From an uncultured Neisseria sp. (GTDB lineage Bacteria; Pseudomonadota; Gammaproteobacteria; Burkholderiales; Neisseriaceae): 5,498 nt of DNA. Where the stretch lies: NCBI GenBank assembly GCA_937919795.1, contig CALFOA010000043.1, positions 1 through 5,498 of the forward strand. The letters run 5' to 3'. Below, one piece after another: positions 1 through 5,498 of this stretch. The notes below the pieces were generated by a model. That model made no database searches. It saw nothing but the letters and a program-made list of their open reading frames with translations, and was not told the DNA's origin. How positions within the stretch are numbered: position 1 is the stretch's first letter; every line of letters starts with the position of its first letter. The position numbers and the translations under genes are program-made.

Positions 1-25
1 TAAATTACTTGTGTTGCGTCCTGCA

Positions 26-397
26 TTATTTAGGACGTTTCGCACCGTATTTAGAACGGGCTTGTTTACGGTCTTTCACACCTGCGGTATCCAAAGAACC
101 GCGAACGGTGTGGTAACGCACACCCGGCAAGTCTTTTACACGACCGCCGCGAATCAGCACCACGCTGTGCTCTTGCAGGTTGTGGCCTTCACCGCCGATG
201 TATGAAATCACTTCAAAACCGTTGGTCAGGCGAACTTTACATACTTTACGCAATGCAGAGTTCGGTTTTTTCGGAGTAGTGGTGTATACACGGGTGCACA
301 CGCCGCGTTTTTGCGGGCAGGCTTCCAGTGCAGGCACTTTGTTTACGTACACAGGCTTTTGACGGCCTTTGCGTACCAATTGGTTAATAGTAGGCAT
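26..397 (-). CDS. rpsL: 30S ribosomal protein S12
   Basis: S12 is the small-subunit protein at the decoding centre, where it supports tRNA selection accuracy and is the classic site of streptomycin-resistance mutations. The 123-residue product matches the family length (E. coli 124) and is near-identical to it over long stretches: N-terminal [24 protein letters not shown] (23-38), [14 protein letters not shown] (39-52), [12 protein letters not shown] (68-79), [17 protein letters not shown] (84-100) and C-terminal KYGAKRPK. Lys43 and Lys88, the usual resistance positions, are both AAA lysine, so the sequence looks streptomycin-sensitive at these sites. Asp89, the residue methylthiolated by RimO in E. 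coli, is present. The frame is open further upstream to 481, but ATG at 397 is chosen: it gives the family N-terminus, has AGGA nine bases upstream (407-410), and the extension would run through the promoter. In most bacteria rpsG, fusA and tuf follow; only 25 bases remain here, so that cannot be checked. Confidence 0.98.
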   Translation of the reverse strand: MPTINQLVRKGRQKPVYVNKVPALEACPQKRGVCTRVYTTTPKKPNSALRKVCKVRLTNGFEVISYIGGEGHNLQEHSVVLIRGGRVKDLPGVRYHTVRGSLDTAGVKDRKQARSKYGAKRPK

Positions 398-451
398 ATT
401 TTCTCGTCCTGTTGAGTGAATACTTGCCGACACCATGCCGACAAGAGCGGA

Positions 452-481
452 ATTATAGCCTACTGTCAAAGCGATAGTCAA
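452..481 (-). promoter_or_regulatory. sigma-70 type promoter of rpsL
   Basis: On the minus strand, TTGACT (476-481) is separated by 18 bases from a perfect TATAAT (452-457). This predicts transcription starting near 445 and a leader of roughly 48 bases before the rpsL ATG at 397. A TTGACA hexamer also occurs at 464-469, but it is only 6 bases from the -10 box and cannot serve as its -35 element. With the terminator at 550-574 upstream, the promoter implies that rpsL is transcribed independently of dctA. This is based on motif match only. Confidence 0.75.
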
Positions 482-549
482 TCTTCACCCCTCTTTTTTA
501 TTGTGTGACAAGACATTACCGCGACATCAGCTGCTTGATTGATGACAAC

Positions 550-574
550 AAAAAGCCACCCGAAGGTGGCTTTT
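550..574 (-). terminator. rho-independent terminator of dctA
   Basis: A perfect 10-base inverted repeat (551-560 with 565-574) encloses a 4-base loop. Read on the minus strand the RNA has a GCCACC stem closed by a cUUCGg tetraloop, an unusually stable loop, and the stem runs into five U residues (550-554). It begins 13 bases after the dctA stop codon and lies upstream of the rpsL promoter, so it should end dctA transcription before rpsL. Because the stem begins with AAAA and ends with TTTT it could also work on the plus strand, but no plus-strand gene ends here. Confidence 0.9.
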
Positions 575-587
575 ATGGCACTTTGGT

Positions 588-1928
588 TTAATGAGCCGGA
601 GGAACGTCTACTTCTTCAATCAGCTTACCGCTCAACGCTTGATCCAGTTTTTCTTTATCCAGCGCATTTTCCCAACGTGCTACCACAATAGTGGCGCAAG
701 CATTGCCGGTAAGATTGGTCAGCGCACGGCATTCGGACATAAAACGGTCAATACCGAGAATCAACGCCATTCCTTCCACCGGAATGCTGGGCACCACCTG
801 CAAAGTAGCGGCCAGCGTAATGAAACCAGCACCGGTCACACCAGCAGCACCTTTTGAACTGAGCATGGCTACCAACAACAAGGTGATTTCCTGGAACAAA
901 GTTAATTCGATATTACAAGCCTGCGCGATGAACAACGCCGCCAGCGTCATATAAATATTGGTACCATCAAGATTGAAGGAATAACCGGTCGGCACTACCA
1001 AGCCGACAACAGATTTCTCGCAACCGGCTTTTTCCAGCTTATGCATCAAAGTCGGCAACGCGGCTTCGGAAGAAGAAGTACCCAACACCAACCACAATTC
1101 ATCTTTGATGTATTTGATCATTTTGATGATGGAGAAGCCGTTGTAACGTGCTACTGCACCCAACACCACCAACACAAACAGTAAAGAAGTGACATAGAAG
1201 GTCAGTATCAGATACACCAGATTGCCGAATGAATGAATACCGTATTTCCCAATAGTAAACGCCATCGCACCAAACGCACCGATAGGCGCCGCTTTCATGA
1301 GAATGGCAACCATTTTAAACACAGGTGCCGACAATTCATGAAATAGGTTAACCACCGGGCGGGCTTTATCACCAACTGCCGCCAGCGAAATACCGAACAA
1401 CACCGAAACAAACAGCACTTGCAGAATATTGCCTTCGGTAAGCGGGCTCATCACGGTGGTGGGAATAATATCCATTAAAAAGCCGACTACACTCATGTCG
1501 TGGGTTTTTTCCACAAATTCGGATACTTTCGAGACATCTTTAGCGGCCAGCGTGGCCGGATTGATATTCAAGCCTCGGCCGGGTTGAAACAGATTGGCCA
1601 CGATCAAACCAATAACCAGCGCCAGCGTGGAAAAAGTGAGGAAATAAGCCATCGCTTTACCAACCACACGCCCCAGCCTACCCAGATTACTCATGCCCGC
1701 GATACCGGTGACGACGGTCAGAAAAATCACCGGCGCGATAATCATTTTAACCAATTTGATAAAGGCATCCCCCAAAGGCTTGAGGCTCTCGCCCACCGAA
1801 GGATAAAAGTGGCCAAGCAAAATACCGACAACGATGGCGAAGATAACTTGAACGTACAGAATCTGATAAAACTTCTGTTTCTTTAAAGGAACTGGCGGAT
1901 TGAGTTCCGATGGATCTATATTCAACAT
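588..1928 (-). CDS. dctA: C4-dicarboxylate:cation symporter DctA
   Basis: This is an inner-membrane secondary transporter of the dicarboxylate/amino acid:cation symporter family, expected to import succinate, fumarate and malate (and possibly aspartate) with protons or sodium. The 446-residue product resembles E. coli DctA (428) throughout, with about 16 extra N-terminal residues. Visible landmarks are HFYPSVGE (40-47), KMIIAPVIF (61-69), [17 protein letters not shown] (214-230), the serine-rich hairpin [11 protein letters not shown] (282-292), [15 protein letters not shown] (313-327), hairpin 2 [15 protein letters not shown] (355-369) and the substrate region [18 protein letters not shown] (392-409). 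Aligned by eye to archaeal GltPh, Arg401 matches the side-chain carboxylate-binding Arg397. The amino-group-binding Asp394 is replaced by Ser398, as in DctA, which favours dicarboxylates over glutamate. The ATG at 1928 has GAGGAA (1937-1942) eight bases upstream. The gene is divergent from ppc and ends at a strong terminator. The DctA assignment over a GltP-type carrier is well supported by the C-terminal half. Confidence 0.95.
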   Translation of the reverse strand: MLNIDPSELNPPVPLKKQKFYQILYVQVIFAIVVGILLGHFYPSVGESLKPLGDAFIKLVKMIIAPVIFLTVVTGIAGMSNLGRLGRVVGKAMAYFLTFSTLALVIGLIVANLFQPGRGLNINPATLAAKDVSKVSEFVEKTHDMSVVGFLMDIIPTTVMSPLTEGNILQVLFVSVLFGISLAAVGDKARPVVNLFHELSAPVFKMVAILMKAAPIGAFGAMAFTIGKYGIHSFGNLVYLILTFYVTSLLFVLVVLGAVARYNGFSIIKMIKYIKDELWLVLGTSSSEAALPTLMHKLEKAGCEKSVVGLVVPTGYSFNLDGTNIYMTLAALFIAQACNIELTLFQEITLLLVAMLSSKGAAGVTGAGFITLAATLQVVPSIPVEGMALILGIDRFMSECRALTNLTGNACATIVVARWENALDKEKLDQALSGKLIEEVDVPPAH

Positions 1929-2021
1929 ACTGAAGATTCCTCAAGATTGAGTTAAACATCCCATCAATACTGCGCGAAGCGTGTATTGTGATGGCAAATT
2001 TACTCTCTTCGAAAACCCTCC

Positions 2022-2071
2022 GCAAACAAATTGTTTACAATCTCAATGGTAAAAATGCAAACATTTGTTTA
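2022..2071. promoter_or_regulatory. pair of similar near-palindromes, candidate operator for dctA/ppc
   Basis: Two related elements sit about 35 bases apart in the divergent spacer: GCAAACAAATTGTTTAC (2022-2038) and GCAAACATTTGTTTA (2057-2071). The first is a dyad with AAACAA and TTGTTT arms around a central A; the second has AAACA and TGTTT arms around TT. Read as direct repeats they share GCAAACA and TTGTTTA. A weak dctA promoter could lie across them on the minus strand: TTGCAT (2055-2060), 17 bases, TAAACA (2032-2037), so a protein bound here could block dctA. Relative to the predicted ppc start they would be near -76 and -110. The half-site resembles LacI/PurR-family operators (GCAAACG), but the centres differ and no regulator is assigned. 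The operator role is inference. Confidence 0.4.
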
Positions 2072-2104
2072 GAATAAACATTAAAAAAGCGCGTCATTAA
2101 AAAT

Positions 2105-2133
2105 TTGACTACAAAACGCTACATTGTTATGAA
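2105..2133 (+). promoter_or_regulatory. sigma-70 type promoter of ppc
   Basis: TTGACT (2105-2110), an optimal 17-base spacer, then TATGAA (2128-2133) point toward ppc. The stretch just upstream (about 2071-2104) is rich in A and T and could act as an UP element. The predicted transcription start is close to 2140, giving a leader of about 60 bases before ATG at 2203. The -35 hexamer is the same as that of the rpsL promoter. This is a motif match only. Confidence 0.55.
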
Positions 2134-2137
2134 TGCT

Positions 2138-2149
2138 TTCAGACAGGCA
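2138..2149 (-). repeat. DNA uptake sequence, TGCCTGTCTGAA dialect, copy 1
   Basis: The plus strand reads TTCAGACAGGCA, whose complement TGCCTGTCTGAA is the 12-mer I recall as the Neisseria wadsworthii-type uptake sequence. It shares the CTG core with the meningococcal form but has a different 5' half. Such motifs are bound by the pilus protein ComP during natural transformation. Identity with the second copy at 5083-5094 extends to 15 bases (TTTCAGACAGGCATT). This copy is single, not an inverted pair, and sits on the predicted ppc transcription start, so it would be transcribed in the ppc leader. Confidence 0.75.
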
Positions 2150-2202
2150 TTCCCCGTTTGATCATCATCAACACGCCTTTCTATTTAACCAAAGGAATAA
2201 AC

Positions 2203-4908
2203 ATGCGGTTTCAGCAAATCACAGATCCTAAAGATTTACCGCTAGCAGAAGATGCGGAATTCTTGATTCAGGCCTTAACCCACATTCTCGAGCAAACGAC
2301 CACGCCGCAAGTCAGCACGATTATCAAGCAGCTGCCCGAATGCTTGGACAGTACCCAACTGATTGCCGACGCCCTGCCCCACTTGAACGAAAAACAAACG
2401 CAAAACCTGATTTTGGCTTGCGGTTTATTCGCCCAAGTATTGAATATTGCGGAAGACGTGCATCACCAGCGCCGCCGCGATTATCGTGCGGGCGCCAGTG
2501 ATGTACCGGGTGAAGGCAGTTTTGCCGCCTGTATAGAAAAACTGCGTGCCGCCGAGTTTCCGGCCAGCGCCTTGCAAACCGAATTAAACAAAACCACCAT
2601 CGCGGCGGTACTGACCGCCCACCCAACCGAAGTGCAACGCCAAGCCACGTTGGGATTCCACCGACGTATTCGCTCATTGCTGCAACGCCGAGCCGCCTGC
2701 CACGATCAGGAAGAGCGCGATGAATTGTTTACCGAGATTGAAACCGTGCTGCTCTCGCTGTGGCAAACCAGCGAAACCCGCCACTACAAACTTTCGGTGG
2801 AAAACGAAATCAATAACGGCGTTTCCATTTTTCCTTTGAGTTTTTTCCAAGCGCTGCCGGCGATGTATCGCACGATGCAGAAACAGCTGTCGCACTCTTA
2901 TCCCGATTTGCAACTGCCCAACTTTCTGCACATCGGTGGTTGGATAGGCGGCGACCGCGACGGCAATCCGTTTGTAACCGCTTCCACCTTGCGCCATGCG
3001 TTTACCCAGCATGCCGATTCGGTGTTCCATTACTACCGCACCCAGCTGAACGACTTATATGAAGATTTGCCTTTATCGGTACGCCGGGTCAGCGTCAGCA
3101 ATGCGGTGCTCACGCTGGCCAACCGCTCACCCGATACCGATATTGCCCATGAAGAAGAGCCGTATCGCCGCGCCATCGCCCTGATCAGTTCGCGCCTGAT
3201 TGCCAAGGCGCATCAATTGGGCTTAACGCTGGGTTGCTACTGGGGCATTTCCAAAGACCCTTATCCCGATGCCGATGCGTTTATCCAAGATTTGGAAACC
3301 CTGCGCCAATCGCTCTATGCCAACGGCAGCAAACTGTTGGCCGACGCCCGCTTATCGGATTTGATTCGCGCCGCTTCAGTATTCCGTTTTTACCTGATGC
3401 CGCTGGACTTACGCCAACATGCCGACAAACACGCCGAAGTGGTGGCAGAACTGTTTCAGCATGCCGGTTTGGAAAAGTATCTGGAACTGAGTGAAGAAGA
3501 CAGACAAGCCGTGTTGCTGCGCGAGCTGAAAACCCAGCGCCCGCTGTACAGCCCGTTTGTTTCCTATTCGGAAGAGAGCGAGAAAGAGCTGGCGATTTTC
3601 CAAGAAGCGCGCAAGATCAAAGAAGAATTTGGTGAACAAGCCATCACCCAAAGCATTATTTCCAATTGCGAACGCCCGAGCGATTTGCTGGCTTTGGCGC
3701 TGCTGTTGAAAGAAAGCGGCCTGCTCTGGGTAGAAGACGGCAAACCGACCAGCCGCATCAATATCGTGCCGCTGTTTGAAACCATCGAAGCTTTAGAAAA
3801 TGCCTGCCCGGTGATGGAAACGCTGTTTGAATTGCCGTGGTATCAGCATTTGCTGGCCAGCCGCGACCAGATTCAGGAAATCATGCTGGGCTATTCCGAC
3901 AGCAATAAAGACGGCGGCTATGTAACCAGCATCTGGAGCTTGTACCAAGCCGAGCGCCGTTTGGTTGAGCTGTTTGGCAAACACCAAGTCCGCCTGCGCC
4001 TGTTCCACGGTCGTGGCGGAAGTGTCGGCCGTGGCGGAGGCCCGGCCTATCAAGCCATTTTGGCACAACCGGCAGGCAGCGTAGCCGGCCAAATCCGTAT
4101 TACCGAACAAGGCGAGGTGATTACCGCCAAATATGCCGACCCCGGCAACGCCCGCCGTAACCTGGAAACACTGGTGGCCGCCACACTGGAAAGCAGCCTG
4201 TTGCCGCAGGAAGAAAATGAGTTGGACGCCGGGTTGATGCAGGATTTGTCCGACCACGCCTTCGCCCATTACCGTGCGCTGATTACCCATCCCGACTTTA
4301 TCGATTATTTCCTGCAAACCAGCCCGATTCACGAAATCGCTTCACTCAACCTCGGCAGCCGCCCGGCCAGCCGCAAAACGCTGGCTCGCATTCAGGATCT
4401 GCGCGCGATTCCGTGGGTGTTCTCGTGGACGCAAAACCGTTTGGTATTGCCAGTATGGTACGGCTTCGGCAGCGCGGTGGAAGAGTTGTCGAAAGACCCG
4501 GCCAAAATCCAGGCTTTGCAGGAACACGCGAAAAACAATGCGTTTTTCCGCGCCATGCTTTCCAATATGGAACAAGCCATGGCTAAGAGCGATTTGAATA
4601 TTGCCGAGGCCTATGTGGAACTCAGCAAACAGCCCGAGTTGGCCTATCCGCTGTTTACTACCATCAAAGAAGAGTATCTGCGCAGCCTGAATGCCCTCAA
4701 AAACCTGCTACAAACCGATACCCTGTTGAGCGACAACCGCAGCCTCGCCCGCTCGCTGGCCTTGCGCATCCCTTACCTCAACGCCTTGAACAGCCTGCAA
4801 ATCGCTCTGCTGAAAGAGTTACGCCTAGCGCCTGAAAACCAAGTGATTCTGAAAATGGTACACCTTACCATCAACGGCATCGCCCAAGGTTTGCGCAATA
4901 CCGGTTAA
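2203..4908 (+). CDS. ppc: phosphoenolpyruvate carboxylase
   Basis: This cytoplasmic anaplerotic enzyme converts PEP and bicarbonate to oxaloacetate and phosphate, with Mg2+ or Mn2+, refilling the TCA cycle. The 901-residue product is slightly longer than E. coli PEPC (883) and is complete. Active-site features are in order: [12 protein letters not shown] with His140 (E. coli His138), [13 protein letters not shown] (245-257), LDLRQH with Arg404, VPLFET with metal ligand Glu526, [10 protein letters not shown] with Asp566 and Lys569, [14 protein letters not shown] (601-614, His602 and Arg604), TEQGE (634-638), SRPASRK (719-725), [13 protein letters not shown] (734-746) and the family C-terminus RNTG. 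Residues corresponding to the E. coli aspartate/malate inhibition site appear retained (Arg610, Lys795, Arg855, Asn899), so feedback inhibition is expected. ATG at 2203 is chosen because AAGGA (2192-2196) lies six bases upstream. A TTG at 2158 in frame would add 15 unconserved residues and has no clear ribosome binding site. The gene is monocistronic by its promoter and downstream hairpin. Confidence 0.98.
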   Translation: MRFQQITDPKDLPLAEDAEFLIQALTHILEQTTTPQVSTIIKQLPECLDSTQLIADALPHLNEKQTQNLILACGLFAQVLNIAEDVHHQRRRDYRAGASDVPGEGSFAACIEKLRAAEFPASALQTELNKTTIAAVLTAHPTEVQRQATLGFHRRIRSLLQRRAACHDQEERDELFTEIETVLLSLWQTSETRHYKLSVENEINNGVSIFPLSFFQALPAMYRTMQKQLSHSYPDLQLPNFLHIGGWIGGDRDGNPFVTASTLRHAFTQHADSVFHYYRTQLNDLYEDLPLSVRRVSVSNAVLTLANRSPDTDIAHEEEPYRRAIALISSRLIAKAHQLGLTLGCYWGISKDPYPDADAFIQDLETLRQSLYANGSKLLADARLSDLIRAASVFRFYLMPLDLRQHADKHAEVVAELFQHAGLEKYLELSEEDRQAVLLRELKTQRPLYSPFVSYSEESEKELAIFQEARKIKEEFGEQAITQSIISNCERPSDLLALALLLKESGLLWVEDGKPTSRINIVPLFETIEALENACPVMETLFELPWYQHLLASRDQIQEIMLGYSDSNKDGGYVTSIWSLYQAERRLVELFGKHQVRLRLFHGRGGSVGRGGGPAYQAILAQPAGSVAGQIRITEQGEVITAKYADPGNARRNLETLVAATLESSLLPQEENELDAGLMQDLSDHAFAHYRALITHPDFIDYFLQTSPIHEIASLNLGSRPASRKTLARIQDLRAIPWVFSWTQNRLVLPVWYGFGSAVEELSKDPAKIQALQEHAKNNAFFRAMLSNMEQAMAKSDLNIAEAYVELSKQPELAYPLFTTIKEEYLRSLNALKNLLQTDTLLSDNRSLARSLALRIPYLNALNSLQIALLKELRLAPENQVILKMVHLTINGIAQGLRNTG

Positions 4909-4920
4909 GCTACTTACCGG
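4901..4920 (+). other. short hairpin overlapping the ppc stop codon
   Basis: CCGGTTAAG (4901-4909) can pair with CTTACCGG (4913-4920) across a three-base loop, with one T bulged out. The TAA stop (4906-4908) is inside the left arm. There is no following T run, so it is not a terminator by itself. It could protect the mRNA 3' end together with the next hairpin, or be a chance repeat. Confidence 0.35.
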
Positions 4921-4932
4921 CGGCTTAATCCG

Positions 4933-4975
4933 TTACGCCATGCTCGGGCTTAACCCCGGCATGGCGTAAACTTTT
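4933..4975 (+). terminator. probable ppc terminator hairpin
   Basis: TTACGCCATGC (4933-4943) is perfectly complementary to GCATGGCGTAA (4959-4969), an 11-base stem. GGG (4946-4948) and CCC (4955-4957) can extend it inward around a small loop. It begins 24 bases after the ppc stop. The following T tract is short (TTTT at 4972-4975, interrupted from the stem by AC), so termination may be partial. No gene converges on it from the right. Confidence 0.65.
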
Positions 4976-5082
4976 AACAAACCAACAGAATTTTTCCAAT
5001 TCCTTCAGCATATCCTTGATCAAGCGATTATGATATGCCGCCCCGAATTAAGAATAGAACCAAGCTTTTCCGCTCTCTATTT

Positions 5083-5094
5083 TTCAGACAGGCA
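5083..5094 (-). repeat. DNA uptake sequence, TGCCTGTCTGAA dialect, copy 2
   Basis: This is an exact second copy of TTCAGACAGGCA, in the same orientation as the copy at 2138-2149, within a 15-base identity (5082-5096). It ends 20 bases before the ATG of the PAP2-family gene, in the position where that gene's leader or promoter should be. Two exact 12-mers in 5.5 kb, both intergenic, support a genomic uptake motif over coincidence. Confidence 0.75.
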
Positions 5095-5114
5095 TTTTCC
5101 AACTATCCAACAAC

Positions 5115-5498
5115 ATGAACAACATTCTAACTCTCATTCCTTCACCGCGCCGTTTGCTGATTTTGTTTGCCGGCGTAGTCGTCCCGCTGTTGATTGCCGG
5201 TGAAATTGCCGAGAACTTGCTCGAAAAGGAGCGTTTTCTCTTCGAACAGCCGATGATGATGTGGATACACCATCACACCACTCCATTGATGATACAAGCC
5301 TCAAAGGTGCTCAACATCATCGGCCACCTGCCTTACGCCTCCCTGATTGCCGTCGTATTGGCCGCTTGGCAATGGCATCTGCACCGTCTTTCGCGTGCCG
5401 TATTCATTTTGCTTGGCTCCCTGCTCTCCGCCGGCATTATGGTGGTGGCCAAGTATTTTTTCGACCGCCCGCGCCCGCAATTTTGGCCGCGCATCGTC
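5115..5498 (+). CDS. PAP2-family membrane phosphatase (N-terminal part)
   Basis: The gene runs off the right edge with 128 codons visible and no stop. PAP2 enzymes remove phosphate from lipid substrates such as phosphatidate, phosphatidylglycerophosphate, undecaprenyl pyrophosphate or lipid A, usually at the periplasmic face of the inner membrane. The first of the three family motifs, KX6RP, is present as Lys113 to Arg120-Pro121 in KYFFDRPRP. The PSGH and SRxxxxxHxxxD motifs, including the catalytic histidines, would lie beyond the window, so activity cannot be judged. Hydrophobic segments are at about 13-32, 73-87 and 95-112, with a loop holding a run of Met and His (47-54) between the first two. 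ATG at 5115 is the only upstream ATG in frame (the frame is closed by TAG at 5055), but it lacks a recognisable Shine-Dalgarno sequence; a later start would lose the first membrane segment. The substrate cannot be assigned. Confidence 0.85.
   Translation, partial: MNNILTLIPSPRRLLILFAGVVVPLLIAGEIAENLLEKERFLFEQPMMMWIHHHTTPLMIQASKVLNIIGHLPYASLIAVVLAAWQWHLHRLSRAVFILLGSLLSAGIMVVAKYFFDRPRPQFWPRIV

Noticed and set aside
1..25. Possible start of rpsG downstream of rpsL
   Set aside because: Only 25 non-coding-looking bases remain after the rpsL stop, too few to support any call.
452..469. TTGACA next to TATAAT upstream of rpsL as a promoter
   Set aside because: The spacer is only 6 bases; the TTGACT at 476-481 gives an 18-base spacer to the same -10 box.
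398..481. 28-codon in-frame N-terminal extension of rpsL up to an ATG at 481
   Set aside because: It runs through the TTGACT/TATAAT promoter, has no match to the S12 N-terminus, and the ATG at 397 has a good AGGA ribosome binding site.
591..1886. Plus-strand open frames opposite dctA
   Set aside because: The minus-strand frame encodes a complete DctA with all family motifs; the opposite frames have no recognisable content or convincing starts.
2158..2202. Upstream TTG start adding 15 residues to PEP carboxylase
   Set aside because: No ribosome binding site precedes it, the extension is unlike known PEPC N-termini, and ATG 2203 has AAGGA at good spacing.
2324..4580. Several antisense open frames of 60-180 codons within ppc
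   Set aside because: They lie opposite a fully conserved gene, show no recognisable protein features, and are expected shadows of GC-rich third codon positions.
5015..5024. Perfect palindrome CTTGATCAAG, considered as an FNR or CRP-type site
   Set aside because: An FNR site needs four bases between TTGAT and ATCAA, and there is no TGTGA/TCACA pair; a lone 10-base palindrome is readily expected by chance.
5004..5034. TATGAT (5029-5034) as a -10 box for the PAP2 gene
   Set aside because: No acceptable -35 hexamer is found at 16-18 bases upstream, so a promoter could not be supported.

Overview
The window looks like chromosomal DNA from a member of the Neisseriaceae. Two exact copies of the 12-mer TTCAGACAGGCA lie in separate intergenic regions. 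Its reverse complement, TGCCTGTCTGAA, is the DNA uptake sequence dialect I recall being described for Neisseria wadsworthii and relatives. The coding content (S12, DctA, PEP carboxylase, a PAP2 phosphatase) is housekeeping and metabolic. No mobile element, CRISPR array, tRNA or rRNA was seen.

Layout, left to right. Positions 1-25 are the start of the spacer after rpsL. rpsL (ribosomal protein S12) is on the minus strand at 26-397, with a good sigma-70 type promoter of its own at 452-481. A strong UUCG-loop terminator at 550-574 separates it from dctA, a minus-strand C4-dicarboxylate symporter gene at 588-1928. dctA and ppc are divergent. Their 274-base spacer is AT-rich and holds two similar near-palindromes (2022-2071), a ppc promoter (2105-2133) and the first uptake-sequence copy (2138-2149). 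ppc (PEP carboxylase, 901 aa) runs 2203-4908 on the plus strand and is followed by two hairpins, the second terminator-like. The second uptake-sequence copy (5083-5094) lies just before a plus-strand PAP2-family membrane phosphatase gene that starts at 5115 and runs off the right edge.

Functionally, DctA and PEP carboxylase both supply C4 acids: one imports succinate, fumarate or malate, the other makes oxaloacetate from PEP and bicarbonate. Their divergent arrangement around a shared candidate operator region suggests coordinated, perhaps opposite, control, but that is inference. rpsL and the PAP2 gene have no evident functional link to this pair. I found no convincing novel system. The items most worth checking are the paired palindromes between dctA and ppc and the uptake sequence sitting at the predicted ppc transcription start.
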